This document shows positions 12,626 to 27,600 of a stretch of DNA of 64,000 nucleotides, piece by piece. The DNA is from Spinacia oleracea (taxonomy: Eukaryota > Streptophyta > Magnoliopsida > Caryophyllales > Amaranthaceae): contig NC_079487.1 in the NCBI RefSeq assembly GCF_020520425.1, forward strand, positions 132,888,385-132,952,384. The letters are read 5' to 3'. The translations under genes were made by a program, and so were the position numbers. The number at the start of each line of letters is the position of its first letter. The first letter of the stretch is position 1. The notes beneath the pieces were generated by a model. The model did not search any database. It was not told where the DNA came from and saw only the letters and a program-made list of their open reading frames with translations.

Positions 12626-12889
12626 CAATATTCGGGTTACACCAAGTTTTGTATACTATGGTTTCATTGTGATTGAAATTTACTGGTGTAGGTATGCTTC
12701 TATCCCAATATCTCATGTATGGCTGTATTGGGTTCTTGTACCTTGTGCATTGACATGGTTGTAATAAACAATGTGTACATACATAATTAACGGCATAATT
12801 TACTAATTATGAGCTTCTAATTAATTATTCTGTGAATGAATACAAATGCAAGATATTCAATAGAAATGACAAATAGTCGTATTGTATAG

Positions 12890-12985
12890 TACTTGGTCCA
12901 GTGGTGAGGTTTGCATCTCGCAACCTCGTGATCGTGGAATCAATTCAATTACGACAAGTTTAAGGGTGAGGATTCTAGTTAGCCT
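12890..12985 (+). mobile_element. tRNA-related SINE-like fragment
   Basis: The sequence TGGTCCAGTGGTGAGG resembles a tRNA-type A box. About 35 nt later, GATCGTGGAATCAATTC resembles a B box. No fold to a functional tRNA is evident and the 3' end of the unit is not clear. Confidence 0.45.
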
Positions 12986-13309
12986 TTTCTCCACTCTCAA
13001 GCCTCAAAGAATCAGTCAATTATATTACGTCGGTTTGTTTTCCTTTCCAGGATTTTTTGGGTCATGTGTCACCATCGTCCACAACATACTACGGAGCATA
13101 TAATATAAATATAATGTTAAATGAAGTTCATCCCGATATTAATAAATATTCATATTCGAATCAAATCAGATCAGATACCTACAAAATAATTATAATTGTT
13201 CTCCATGGGCTTTAATGGTTTGAGGTCGATCTATGAAGTTACATCCAAAAATAATATTGATAAGGGAGCTCACTTTGCTCACCTTCAATGGAGGTCACCA
13301 GAAAGAATT

Positions 13310-13372
13310 CAGAAAAGAGAAGAGATTATAAGAGAGGAAAAGAGAGAGTAAGAGAGAGAAAGAGAGAGAGAT
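13310..13372. repeat. GA-rich microsatellite
   Basis: Purine-only tract of imperfect GA, GAAA and GAGA units in the spacer between the convergent genes. Confidence 0.8.
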
Positions 13373-13719
13373 GAGGAATTTGTTATTGTAATTGTATTCA
13401 TATATCCAAATACAATGCATTCGAATTAGTTATAAGCTGTCAGAAATCAGCTAACTAATTCTCTAACAAAATTCCTATTTTCAAGCAACTTATTCCTCAA
13501 GTCAGCTAACTACCTTAACCAACTTTCCCGCCAAAACTACATGTGATCATTTTTGATTTAAAACGAACTAATAATCCCATAACAAATATGGTTACACCAT
13601 ATTTACCCTTAGGGTTGGACCTGTATAATCAAGTGCAAGTTACAATTTACTATTCCCTCCCTTACATATAATCTAATCCACAAACTTCATGGAAAAAGAT
13701 GACGGATCAAATCGTGGAT

Positions 13720-16700
13720 TCATCGCTTTTGATAGTTGATGAACTTCATGCCATAAGCAAAGCCGAAAACGAAGAACATGACCCAACAAAGATGTGCAAC
13801 AACAATGAAAGGTAGGGATTCATAGTCATAACCAAAATAATCTTTGAGGAAGACCTTAACGGGTATGTTGTGGCTTGCTCCCGGTACAACAAGAGTAGAA
13901 TCAATGTCGCCAACTTGTGATGTTACAAGACCATATAATGTCAAGGAAAGTGGGGAAGCCCAGTAAAACCATCTCCACCAGATTGGTATTTGCTGCAACC
14001 AAATCAAATTTAATGAATTCAAGTTTTCAGGTGAATATTTTTTTTGTTTAAAATCAAAGGCAATTGTGGATCGACTAGGGGCAAGTCGGGTCAATTTTAA
14101 CATGCAACTTTAAGTATCCTTTGATAAAGTAGATTGTAATTGAATTTAACATGCATGTTAGCTAATTTTGCTTGTGTTTGAAACTCAAAACAGTCAAAAG
14201 GCCAGCAAGTATGAGTTTAGGCATTTAGTGGAAAGTGACATACCGATCTAGGAATCAAGAATCCAGCAAATATGTTCCAGAAGCCGAGGAAGAAATTCAT
14301 TATAATGGCTGAAATTTGATGACCCGGTGAAAGAGAAACGAGCACCATTCCATACAGTGTGAAGTAAAGGAAGCACATTAAGATGAAGTAGTAGAAGTAC
14401 AAGAACTTCCCGATGTTCCATTCAAATCCAATCATGATGTAGAGGAGTAGGGTGTAAACAAAAGTTTGGATCACATTGTAAATTGCTTCTATTGCTACCT
14501 GTGGAAGATGAATTGACTCAATAATTATGCACCATTTATTGGAAAGTACAGGAAATGATAACCTTTACTGTGCCCAAGCTTAGTTTATACATTCCTGTAT
14601 CAAATTATACTTTCAACGTGCAACTAATTTCAAACCAGAGCAAATGTTATATTTTCCTATAATGTGAAATACCTTGTTACATTACCTGAGCAAATGTATA
14701 GGGTAGTGCAGAGTACATCCTTGCCGCCTTTTCACGATAGAAAATTGTCCTCTCAGTGGCAACAACAGCTTGCACGGCAGAAGTGTTAGTACCCCCAAGG
14801 AAAAGTACAGCAGAATACATGGCACCTAGGAGGTTCAGTAGGTCTTGTTGTTTAGATCTGTTCCAAAACAATCAGTGTCATATACGTGATACATACATAG
14901 TATGGAGTATTAACTAGTTTAAGCATAGTATTTAATTAGCTTCCTCTTTTTATCTTATAATCTTGGTACACTGTGAATACTTCATGAAAAATAGCTTAAT
15001 AAGTACATAAAACTCACATTTTGCCTCCTTTATTCCAGAACAAAACACCGAAGATAAGGCCTATAAAAACGGTCATGGAAAATCGAGCAAGATTGTATTC
15101 TGAGTTCCTCCAATAAGACCAATATTGCTTCCAGAAACAAGCCTTAAATTGAACAAGGAACGGTTGGGAGTACTCAGTTAGGAAGAACAGATCTTTAGAA
15201 CCTGGTGCAGGAGAGCTGAGCTCTCTAATCAGTTCTTGATTCCTCCTGAACACAAATATATATCAGATTTAATCTCTAGTTCTCAGCCTGAATTTTTGAA
15301 TTAATAGATACTCTGTACATTCATGTGATAACATATTTAAAATTTGTCACATACTGATAAAGAGAGGAATTTGTATAATGCTCTGCAAAATCCACATTCA
15401 GCTGAGACTCTACTAGAGGAGTACTGATATCGAGCATCCATGTCGCAGGATTATAACCATCCTTGATTTTAGGCACACCAGGAATGGCCTAAAAGAACAA
15501 CAAATTTGAGTCGATAAAAATTCGACAATAATTTAGCATCATTGAAACATTATAAAAAAAGTACATTTTTTTTAATGTGGAGGCAAAAAGGATGAACATA
15601 AAGATTCACAGGAAATACTACACTTGTAAAAGACAAATTAGTATCTATGGATTTTGGATGTCCAGAAATTACAAAGTGGTACAGTAATATTTTATGATTG
15701 GATTTTGTCTTATATCCTTATTAAACTTAATTGATAGGGAGGGACAAAAAATACAGTCTCTGCACAAAATTGAAATTTAACTAAAGATGTTAATGGTCAA
15801 AGTTAAGCATTGGAGACTGTATAACTACAAGTGCATCAAGTGAATCACGTACTTCAAAGTATTGAATGAGCTCACAAGAGTGGTGACCAAGGGGTCCTGC
15901 ATAAATTATTTGTCCTCCCCTTTTCATCAACAAGAGCTGCAAAATAAAAACTATTATCAATATACTTTTTGTGGAGATAAAAAGATGGTCATAAATTAAA
16001 AATGAATATTGTTTCAAAGTTATACCTCATCAAAAGCCTCAAAGATATTTATACTTGGCTGATGAATTGTGCAAACCACAGATCTTCCAGTGTCCACAGT
16101 ATTTCTCACAGTGCGCATGACAATAGCCGCAGCTCTAGCATCAAGCCCTGATGTTGGTTCATCCATAAAAATAATGGATGGATTAGCTACTAGCTCTACT
16201 GCAACTGTCAGCCTTTTCCTTTGTTCTATCGAAAGGCCGCTCACACCGGGAAGACCAACTAAAGCATCCTTAAGTGGTTTAAGCTCAACCAACTCCATTA
16301 CTTCTTCAACAAACATCTGTTATTCAGAAGAAGGGAATTGAAGTTTATAGTTTATGTTACACTCGTGTTTAAGCACAATATTCTATTACAAGAAAAACAG
16401 TTATCATATATTCACACCGGAAAGAAAAACAATGTTTGTTAGAACTGTAATAGTACTTCTAGAGTTGATGATCTTGGGAGCCAAAGGAATACTCTTTTGT
16501 TTATGACAGTGACTCAAAGAACTAATGAAGCATGGATGTAACAAACCTTTCTTGCTTTTATGTCTACATCTGCAGACAGACGAAGCCAAGCTGAGTATAT
16601 TAGGGATTCATAGACAGTTACATGAGGTGAATGGATGTCATTCTGTTCACAGTAACCACTAATCCGAGCAAACGTTTCCTGCTTTTTAGGGTACCCATCT

Positions 16701-19700
16701 ATCTTGATGCTTCCTTCGATGTGGCCACCAGTCTTTCTTCCGGCAAGCACATCCATTAATGTGGTTTTTCCCGCGCCACTTACACCAACTAGTGCCGTCA
16801 ATATCCCAGGCCTTAGAGCACCACTAACATCTTGTAACAATTGAAGACGATCTTCTTTGCAACCTTGGCCTTTCATTTCCTGTTGAAGAATAAATCATCA
16901 CGTGCATTAAGCTTGAAGTTTCACAATCAATACATCATAATAGTGTTATCAATTTAAATAAAAAGCAAATTTTTCAAACGAAATCTGACTTACAGCAGTC
17001 GTATCCACATAGTAATTGACATGGCAGAATGTTAGTGAAAGAGGTTGGAAATGCAAGACCATTCCTCTTTCCGGAGCACCATTTACAGAAGAACTAGTAC
17101 TCTTTACAAGGCTACCTTTATCATCATGCTCCTTTTGGATGTCATCCTCCTCCAACGGTATAGTTCTGGAATGGATAATAGCTGAAGAACCATTGTTATA
17201 CTTATTAGTTAGTTATTTAATTGTGTTTCTGAAATCTAAAAAAGAAATCAAGGACTCACGATTTAAGTATGTCAATGACAGTATATAGAACAAGTTGAAT
17301 ATGAGAGTAAACCCCAATAGAGCTCCTATACAAATCCAGAACCAATACTGTTGTTTAAAAAAGCCTCTCGAGGATAGTATGACTTTGCCAATGGTTTGTT
17401 CATGGAATCTTGAATCCGTATTAGGCTGCAGATTTAATTGTAAATATAAGCATATAAAAAACACACACACAATGAATACATTCAGATTAAGTATAATCAT
17501 CTTTTCAGTATGTTTGTTTCAAATGTACAGAGTATAATACTATACTATTACAATTTACAGGTAAACGCTTTGCTAAAAAGCTCTGCCTCTTGAATTAATT
17601 TGAATTTGTCATTTTTGGTCTGGTCATTTTGCCTTGGATATATACGAAGTAAAATGATCATATACACCATTAAAAAATTTATCATATATACCACGTGAAC
17701 CAAATTGATCGTTTCAGATGGTTCATTACGAGAAGAAAATTTTATAAGTTGGTCTCTTAAAAACATGAATAGTCTATGAAGGAAAAGAGACCGCAAGGAG
17801 GCAAAAACAAGAGCACTTACCATGCTCCATCGCTTATCAAGAAATTCATTAATAACTATAGCATTTTGTCCATACATCATAGGCGAAAGGTAGTATGCCC
17901 ATTTCATCCAAGGTGCAATATCATCTGTAAAACTCACACAACGTAAATAGGGGTATAGCAGAAGTTCCCAATGCTAGATAAAAGCACGTACATTATACTT
18001 CATCAAAAAATGGAACTTGAAAAGCAAAAAATCAAAAGCACGCAAAGTTGAATAGCATACCCTTTGCAATTATGAAACCACCTAGGACAAAAACAGACAG
18101 CAAGGTTAAGGTACAGATAGTGCTAGCAATAACCATTGTTCTTCCAACAGCACCAAGCAAGCGAAAGAGAGACATAGCCATCTGATTTGTGCAGAAGAGT
18201 GCTAGCCACTGGCAAAAAAACCTAATGAAATCACACACAAGTTTAATTTCAATGTGAGAAAATCTTAGTTGATTTTGAGATTTGTGAATAGTGCAAATCA
18301 CATCTTCAATTCTCATTCCCCACGGGTTTCATAGCTTTAATTTAGTTTGTAAGTGATCAATTTCTTCCTAATGATATTCCAAAGCAAATATGAAATATTA
18401 AAAATGACATGTCTACCTTACCTACTAACAGCAGGAGCATAGCCTACAGTGTAATACGTGAGAATAGTCCATATTGCAGATTCCAAAAACGACAGAGGTA
18501 TTCGAAGGACACATATGGGTAAGGCATACGCCCATGCAGGGTAGAAGAAAAGATCCCTTTGTTTGTAGAAAACCGGAAGGGTAATGACTGTCATAGGAAA
18601 TTCTGCCATTCCATTAAACATCATATTCATGAGACTGAAAAATAAAGCTCCCAAGTATTTTCCACCATCTGCTACTGTTTCGTGGTGCATTGTTGTCCTC
18701 AGAAACACCGTCATGGTAATCAATGACATGATAGTTATCTGTGTTGTTTTGAAGATGTAAACAAAAGAATTCCTCTTCATCAACATCCACTCCCGTGAGA
18801 AACAAGCCTTTAATAGTTTCCAATTGGAGATGCCATACATTTCCTTCTCTAGAGCACCTGGTGGTTGGGCTGCTTTAGATTTATAATCATAAGGAATGCA
18901 AAGATCCGATGATAGTTTTTGCCCGATTCGGAAAGATTTGAAGGCTTGAGCAAACTCAATAGCAGAAATGTAACTGTGTGAAGACTGTTCCTTAGCCCAG
19001 TATTGTGCTTGGTCTTTCTTGGAAGTTACCTCTAGCAAAAAATCGACAACTTCTTTTCTTTCAGGGCACTTGAATCCCATGTACTCAAAAAACTCAAGAA
19101 CATCTTCACACAGGCCCTGATAGATAATGTGGCCTTCAGAAAGAAGAATTATATCATCAAACAGCTCATATGTCTCAGGAGTTGGTTGTAGAAGAGAAAT
19201 GATCATTGTAACATCCATCATATGAACAATTTGTCTTAAATTCTTGCATATGCGAAAAGTGGTGGAACTATCCAATCCTGTTGATATTTCATCCATTAGA
19301 AAGACTTTTGTTGGTCCAACCAACATTTCACCTACATTACAATCAGCCAAATTAATTAATTTCCTTCTAAAACTTAATCAAAGGCTCACCCAAATGTCCA
19401 TATATATTTATTTGAAAGTACCTAGAGTTAAACGCTTCTTCTCACCACCAGAGATACCCCTCCTCATCTCATCACCCACCATGGTCTCGGAACATATATC
19501 TAATCCAAGTAACTAGGGGAAGAAAAAAAAATGTTAGTGTACTCTTGGGACCAAAATACTCATAATTATTACTCGTATCAGGTGTCACTAATGACAATTT
19601 TCATTCTGCATTACTGACTTAAAAGTATATGCTTTAATGTCTCAAAATGTAAGCAATGCAAGTTAGTTTAGTTGTCATATAGATTGAAAATTATAGAAAG

Positions 19701-21624
19701 TAAAGATTACAAACCTTGAAGACATAGTCAGTAACTAGACTACTTTCTTGACCTGAAACTGCTATGGCCTTCATGAAGACATCAACATCAAGATCCGGGG
19801 TGATCCCTAATTGCTTCTCTTGTGTTAAGAGTTCTTCCAATAACTCATACTGATTCCCAACCCCTAAACATCGTCCTGAAAAATCGAGTGTCTCCCTTAC
19901 TGTCATTTCTCCAAAATGAAGATCATTTTGACTGATATAAGCACTCCTTCTATGGGGAACAATTTGTGTCAAATCGTCGCCATTATAAGTTATCTTTCCT
20001 GTTCCCTATCGAGGATTGAAAGAGGATAAGCCAACATTGTAAGATTATAATTAAATTATTTCAACATCCAAAAAAGATTCTTAGCTTTTGTAATATAACC
20101 TTCAAAACAGACTTTGAGCTTCAAACATCTTTAGGTCCGATTCTAAATTGTACATCAATAGTCATTGCAATCAAATAGACGGGAAAAAATCAGAGGCCTA
20201 TGCAGGATTGTTAATTGTTGTATTAGGTTGGCAGAAAAATATTGCTCTTATAATTCCTTAAAATCTACACATATAAATTATAATTAAAATTAAACATGGT
20301 TGTTTATGGAAATTAGAATGGCATACGAAGTATACGAAATTAAACATGATCCTAAATCCCTTATTAGTCACATTAAACAATAATCATACCCAATTATATC
20401 CTCTGATCCTCTCTCCTTTTCCCAGGGAATGCGGCCGCACAACCGATCTGAGAGCTCTATCCACCGCCAAGCCCACAAGTCCACCACCACAGAAGCTGAA
20501 CCACCTCCATCACAAAAACCCCACAACGCCTCCACAGCCAAAGCGCACGGCACCACTTCCATCACAAAAAATCAGCACCGCCTCCACCATAAAAGCGTAC
20601 ACCACCACCACCTCCACCAAAAAAATCCGGCACCCCCTACACCAAGAAAAGTGCGCAGCACCACCTCCATCACAAAATTCCCGCACCGCCTCCACCACCA
20701 TCTTTAAAATTGGTGTCGGTGGGATGGTGATGGTGATTAGGTTGGCACTTGGCAGTAGCTTTTAGGTGAAAGTGCGTAGGTGGTTTGATGAAGGTGAGGT
20801 AAACGGCAGGTTGCTGCGTGTTCATTGGCGGTGGCGTTTAGCTGAGGGTGTTGGTAGGGGCCGAGTGAAGGTGGTGATAGGGCTGGGCTTTAGTTAGTAA
20901 AAAAAAACTGCTCTACTAGACCGGAATCTTGCACACATATTTTCTTCTTTTTAGAGCATGGTTAGTAACTTTGACTCTCTTTACAAAGATATAAGATATT
21001 GGATTAGTCTCATAATCCAAATGTTTATTTACCAAAATGTCAACAAAAAAAATGTATTAATAGATACTCCCTCCGTTCCAAAATTATAGTCTTGTTTTCT
21101 AAATCTGTAAATCGGGCGTCTTAAAAGTATAGTCCTACTTCTAATTTTGGCTACTAATTTCCCACTTTCTCATGTACTATATTAATTAAAAATGTATTGA
21201 AAACTTCACCCTTCACCCATGTACTATATTCCACTTTCCTATGTACTATATTCTCTTTCACATATACTTTATTCCACTTTTCCAAACAATTCAATCATCA
21301 TTTGTACTTTATTCCACTTTTTCATGTACTATATTCCATTTTTCTTAAAACCCGTGTTTTTTGTCAAACGGGACTATAATTATGGGACAAAGGGAGTAGT
21401 TAAAGATGTTAACGGTCAAAGTGCATTGACAAACATGAAAAATCAAAGTGGTGCAACTATTTTTAAACGGGAGACGCAGTATTTATAGTTCGTGTATGAC
21501 TACTCCGTCTAGTTTTTTATTAGTTGTTGGATCGTGCGCACTTACAATCCCCCAAGATATAAAATTCTATTTGGTAAATGTACATGTTATGTAAAAGACT
21601 AACGCTTACAATTTCATGGTAAAC

Positions 21625-21674
<50 letters not shown>

Positions 21675-24600
21675 GTTAAAGGGAGGAGAGAAGAGACTTG
21701 TGCTAGGGGCCTAGGAGATAGGACACCTGGCAGTGTAAAAGGGTTAAGGCCTTAAAGGTGTGCCGGTAATTACCATGTTCTTAAGGAAAGACAAAAAAAA
21801 ATCTTGAATGAATTTGGGGTAAATCAGACGATTAACTATTGTTAGAATAGTAACCAAAGTTTGTGGCTTTATAAGTGTTAGGATATAAGGTAAGATAAAG
21901 TGTCATATCGAGCCGAATTTCACCCTACAAAGGTTAGTAAGCTAGACACTTTTAAAGGGGTGGTAAGGAAAATTCCTCCCTTGGGTACCCCTATTGGAGA
22001 TTGAACTCTCAACCTTTAATAACAACTTAATTTGATTATCTTTAAACATAAATTTTTTGGATTTTTGAAAAGATACATTAAGTCAAATCGAATAATATTC
22101 TTAATGAATATGTTCTTTTTCTAATTTAAATCATAAAAAAGTCTACATAGTATATGCGAAATTGTGACACTGGATAGTGGAGTATCAAAGAATAATGTTG
22201 TCAACTAAAGTACCTAGTATTTGTTATTTTCTAACTTTTATCGCTATATCACAGAGGGCGTTAAAATCGCAGCCATGCATGTATTATGAAATACATGTCA
22301 TGGGCTTGTTTGTAATTTCCCAGTCATTTTGAAATTGTTGAATAGTCAACCCCGTTTGCCAATTTGGATCCTATGAATACCATTTTAAAATATTTAGCAC
22401 CATTTTTGTGATATTAATACCACTTTATAAAATTTGTAGAAAATAGTGTCACATGGTAATGGTATGTGTACTATGTGAGTTGTATGGTTGTGTATGGCAG
22501 CCTTCTATTGGTTGTCTTGTAGTATGTGCTGTCCTTTTTGTATTGGTTTGCTTTCCTAGGTTAGAATCTTCCTAGGGAATGTAGTTAGCCATATATATAT
22601 ATGGGATGTATGAGGAGCGCAGCCGCGAGAGAATGAGCAGCACAAATTTTGTGCCTTGCTAAACAAGAAATGAAAACAGCGATCTTGCTGAAACATCTTT
22701 GATCTTATTTTCTTCATGGTATCAGAGCAGGAAACGCTCTAAACTCAAACAAAATTGTATTTTCTTTTGAAAGTTTCAATCTTTAAGGAAGCAAGATGCC
22801 AGATGATGGAGATAGTAGTGGAAATCAAAATGGGAATGCATATGCAGATCCTTATTATTTAGCCAACTCAGACCATAGCAGTTCTAACCAGCAGCTTGGA
22901 ATCATCATTTTTAATGGTGAAAATTATCTCAACTGGACCAGGAGCATTAGGATGGCACTTGGCTCAAGGAACAAGCTTGGATATATTGATGGAAAGATCA
23001 AGAAGCCAAATCAGGGGCATGCAGATTTTGGTAAATGGTACAGAAATGATAATGCTGTGAGAGGATGGATTTTGGCTTCAATGACAACAAACCTTGCAGA
23101 GAGTCTCATATACCTTGAAACTTCCAAGGATTTGTGGGACGAAGTCAAGGAAAGGTATGGTCAAACAAATGCCCCCCTCTTGTATCAGCTGAAGAAAGAG
23201 TTGAGTGATTTGAAGCAAGAAAATCAGGCTGTTGGGAATTTTTACTGCAAGCTGAAGAATTTATGGGATCATATATCTTCTATTGAAGGTATGCCTGAGT
23301 GCACATGTGGAGCAATGAGTAAATGCACTTGTAACATGATGAAAAAATTGGCAGATGCAGAATCTCTGAACAAACTGATACAGTTTCTAATGGCTCTCAA
23401 TGAGGGTTTTGAGAACATCAGGGGAAGCATTCTTGCTATGGAACCTTTGCCTCCTGTGAATAGGGCTTTCCACCTTGTTCAGCAGCAAGAGAAACAAAAG
23501 GAAATCACTGGTAACATGAGTAGCAACAATGAGATGAGTGCAATGAGTGTGAAGAAGCAATATGTGAACACCTGGCAGAAAAGAGAATCAAAAGAAGCCA
23601 AAATGAAGAAAAAGTGTGATCACTGCACAATGAAAGGGCATACTAAAGAAGAATGCTTCCAGCTTGTGGGTTATCCAGACTGGTTTAAGAACCCTGGGAA
23701 GGGAAAGATAACACACAAGACATCAGCAAATGTGAACAAGCAAGGGAATGACTTTGCAGGTGACACACCACTTGAGAAAAGCAATGAGCATGGTGAAACA
23801 AGTGGAGCAAAGTCAGATCCAAACCTTATCTCTACTCTGGTGCAGGAAGTGATGAAGGCACTCAGTGAGAAACAACATTTAGCAAACTTTGCAGGTAATC
23901 TCCTTGCTTCAAATGTAGGACATTATTTTCAAGTTTTTGATCCAGGAACTTGGATAATAGATTCAGGTGCTTCTGATCATATGGTGGGAAATAGAGATTT
24001 ACTTGTTGAAATCAAACCCCTTAGATTTCATGTGAAAGTGGGACTTCCTGATGGTCAAATCAAAACTGTAAAAGAAATGGGTTCAGTAAGTTTGAGCCCC
24101 AAAATGATGCTGAAAAATGTGTTATTTTTGCCTGATTTCAAACATAACTTGATGTCAGTAAGCAAACTGATAGAAGATGATCTTTGCTTGGTGATTTTTG
24201 ACAAAAATGGGTGTGTAATACAGGACCCTATCAGTAAAGATGTAATTGCTGAAGGAAGAGGTGAAGAAGGTCTCTATAAGCTGGATTTTGGAAAAGCAGA
24301 AGAGAAGAATAGCAATATTAGCAGTATTAGTGGTAGCAATAATGCAGTTAGGAATATGAAACAGAACTTGAGTGTGTTACATGCTAGGTTGGGTCATGTT
24401 TCTTTGTCAAAGATGAAGCATTTGAGTATTTGTCATTGTAAGAACCTAAATGAGTATTTTTGTGACACTTGTTGTGTGGCAAAACACCACAGATTGCCTT
24501 TTAAGCCAAGCAGTTCAATTGCTAATAGTATTTTTGAGCTAATTCATGTTGATTTGTGGGGGCCTTATAAGGTCAAAAACATCACAGGTGCTAGATATTT

Positions 24601-27600
24601 TCTAACCATAGTAGATGATTTTAGTAGAGCCACATGGACTCAACTATTATCTAACAAGGAACAGGTAAGAAGCATTCTTTGCAACTTCTTCTGTTCTGTT
24701 GAAACTCAATATGATACCAAGGTGAAAACACTGAGAAGTGATAATGGTACTGAAATTCTTCAGTCAGAATGTGGAAAGATGCTTGCAGAAAAGGGGATTT
24801 TGCATCAGAGAAGCATAGCAGGAGTTCCTCAACAGAATGGTAGAGTGGAGAGGAAACACAGATTCCTCTTAGAGACTGCAAGAGCAATTAGACTTCATGC
24901 GGGTCTACCCAAGTACTTCTGGGGAGAATGTATTCTCTCAGCAACCTATTTGATAAACCTTTTACCTAGTTCAGTTCTTGGATGGAAAACTCCTTTTGAA
25001 AGATTAAACAAGAGAAAGCCAGAATATGAACATCTTAGAATAATTGGGTGTTTGTGTTATGGCTCCCCCACATTGAGGAAAACTGACAAATTTGAGGAAA
25101 AGGGAATCAGATCAGTGTTACTAGGGTACCCCTATGGTCAGAAAGGATACAAGTTGTTTGACTTGCAGAAAAGAAAAATGTACATGTGTAGAGATGTGGT
25201 GTTCAAAGAAGACATCTTTCCTTTCCTCAATCCAAAACAGCCTGTGTTACAAACCTCACAACAACATGGAATTTTCCCTCTCTTGGTGTCTGATGAAATA
25301 GAAGAAAATGATTTTTTTGATGATGGAAGCAATGGTGAAAGCATAGGGAATTTTGATTCTCTTAACCTGAATGGAACAGGACAAACTCCAATTGAAAGCT
25401 CTCCTCAAGTTTCTGAAACTGGTGAGAATTCACCAACTTTAGAAGTAAGTTCAGAAGAGAACACTCAAGTCATCATCCCAACAGAACAACCTCTTGAAAC
25501 TAGAAGATCAGAAAGACCAAGAACTGTTCCAAACAAGTACAAAGATTTTGTGTACAAGATTCCTGGTGTTGAAACCCAATCAGACCAGTCCACTTCATTC
25601 ACAGTCCAAACAATGAAAGAAATGAAGAATCACTCTGCTGATTTCATGGCTTGCATAGGGAAAGTGATGGGCATAAAAGAACCAGAAAGATATGAGCAAG
25701 CTCAAGGTGATCCAGGATGGGAAGCTGCAATGGAAGAGGAATTCCAAGCAATGGAGAAGAATGGAACTTGGAAGATGGTAACCCTTCCAGAAGGAAAGAA
25801 AGCCATTGATTCCAAGTGGGTGTACAAAGTGAAATGTGACAGGGATAGGAAAATAGTAAGACTCAAGGCAAGAATAGTAGCAAGGGGTGACAAGCAGATA
25901 AAAGGGAAAGATTACAAAGATACTTTCTCTCCTACAGCTAAATTTAGCACTGTAAGGATCTTGATAGCTCTTGCAACTATCAAGGATTGAAAGCTGCGAC
26001 ATCTGGACGTGAACAATGCTTTTCTGCATGGTTACATTGAGGAAGAAATTTACATGAAGCCCCCTAAGGGATACAAGAAAGGGAAAACAGGAGAAGTTTG
26101 TAGACTAATAAGAAGCATTTATGGTCTAAAACAAGCATCTAGGGCTTGGAACTCAGCTTTGAAGAATTTCCTAATGAAGTTAGGATACAAGCAGTCAAAG
26201 AAAGATTATTCTCTTTTCATAAAAGAAGAGAATGGAAAACAAGCAATCATTCTAGCATATGTAGATGATTTGCTTATCACTGGAAATGATTTGGAAGCAA
26301 TAGATCAATTGAAGAAAAGCTTAGATGATGAATTCACTATTAAAGACTTAGGGGAACTGAGTTTCTTTCTTGGAATTGAAATTGACAGGAATGATCAAGG
26401 AACTTTTTTGAATCAAAGGAAGTACATCATTGACATTTTGAAGGATAGTAGTGTGGAGAATTGCAAAGTAGCAAAGTTTCCTTTTCCCAAGGGAATGAAA
26501 TTGTCTATTGACAGTGGAGAAGTCTTGGCTAACCCAGAGACTTACAGAAGAATAATTGGGAGGTTGTTGTACTTAAATATCACCAGACCTGACATTTCCT
26601 TTTCAGTTCAACAGCTCTCTCAATTTATGCAATGTCCTAGAAAACCTCATCTCCAAGCTGCTTTACATGTTGTACGATACCTTAAGGGTACAGTTCATTG
26701 GGGACTGTTCTATCCAAAAAAGTCAGAATTGGTTGTGAAAGGATACTCAGATGCAGACTGGGGTAGTTGTGCTTTCAGTGCAAGATCACTCACTGGCTAC
26801 TGCATTTTCCTTGGAAAATGCCTCATCTCTTGGAAAACAAAGAAGCAGAAAACAGTATCCAAGTCTTCCACTGAGGCAGAGTATAGAAGTATGTCTCACA
26901 CTACAAGTGAACTAGTGTGGGTTGATGACATTTTAAAATCTGTCAACATGACAGTCCCAAAACCGATCATCCTTCATTGTGACAACAAGTCAGCTGAGCA
27001 TTTGGCTCAAAATCCCATCTTTCATGAGAGGACAAAACACCTCAACATTGACTGTCACTATGTGAGAGATCATGTGCAAGAAGGTTTTCTAGACACAGCA
27101 CATGTTGAATCAAGCTTGCAACTTGCAGACATAATGACTAAGTCGCTCACTCAGCAGCAACACAATTTTCTCTCTTCCAAGTTGGGTCTTGTTTCTGATC
27201 CCCAGCTCCAACTTGAGGAGGGGGTGTAGAAAATAGTGTCACATGGTAATGGTATGTGTACTATGTGAGCTGTATGGTTGTGTATGGCAGCCTTCTATTG
27301 GTTGTCTTGTAGTATGTGCTGTCCTTTTTGTATTGGTTTGCTTTCCTAGGTTAGAATCTTCCTAGGGAATGTAGTTAGCCATATATATATATGGGATGTA
27401 TGAGGAGCGCAGCCGCGAGAGAATGAGCAGCACAAATTTTGTGCCTTGCTAAACAAGAAATGAAAACAGCAATCTTGCTGAAACATCTTTGATCTTATTT
27501 TCTTCAAAATTTAATACAAAACGAGTACCATTTAAAAAAAGTTTAGTACCATTTTTGTAATACCAATACCATTTTTGTAATACCAATACCAACTCAGCAA

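Larger units (their letters stand above)
12626..13719. other. Intergenic region between convergent CAF2 and ABCG genes
   Basis: It holds the 3' ends of both genes, a SINE-like fragment near 12890 and a GA-rich microsatellite near 13310-13372. No further gene is seen. Confidence 0.7.
22435..27506 (+). mobile_element. Ty1/copia LTR retrotransposon, young
   Basis: A 5072-bp element in intron 4 of the ABCG gene, opposite to the gene's direction. It has two 282-bp LTRs (TG...CA), a 5-bp target duplication, a primer-binding site TGGTATCAGAGC of initiator-Met tRNA type right after the left LTR, and a purine-rich tract just before the right LTR. The LTRs differ at two positions (0.7%), which at commonly used plant rates means an insertion roughly a few hundred thousand years ago. 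The coding region shows the copia order gag, protease, integrase, reverse transcriptase, RNase H. It looks almost whole, with about one break. Confidence 0.95.

Noticed and set aside
17162-17170. An alternative splice acceptor (CCAG) for ABCG exon 11
   Set aside because: Using it puts the following conserved sequence (TIPLEEDD) out of frame; the acceptor ending at 17182 keeps it in frame.
20346-20765. Open frames of 60-139 codons on both strands
   Set aside because: Low-complexity CCACC repeats explain the openness; no domain or start context supports a gene.
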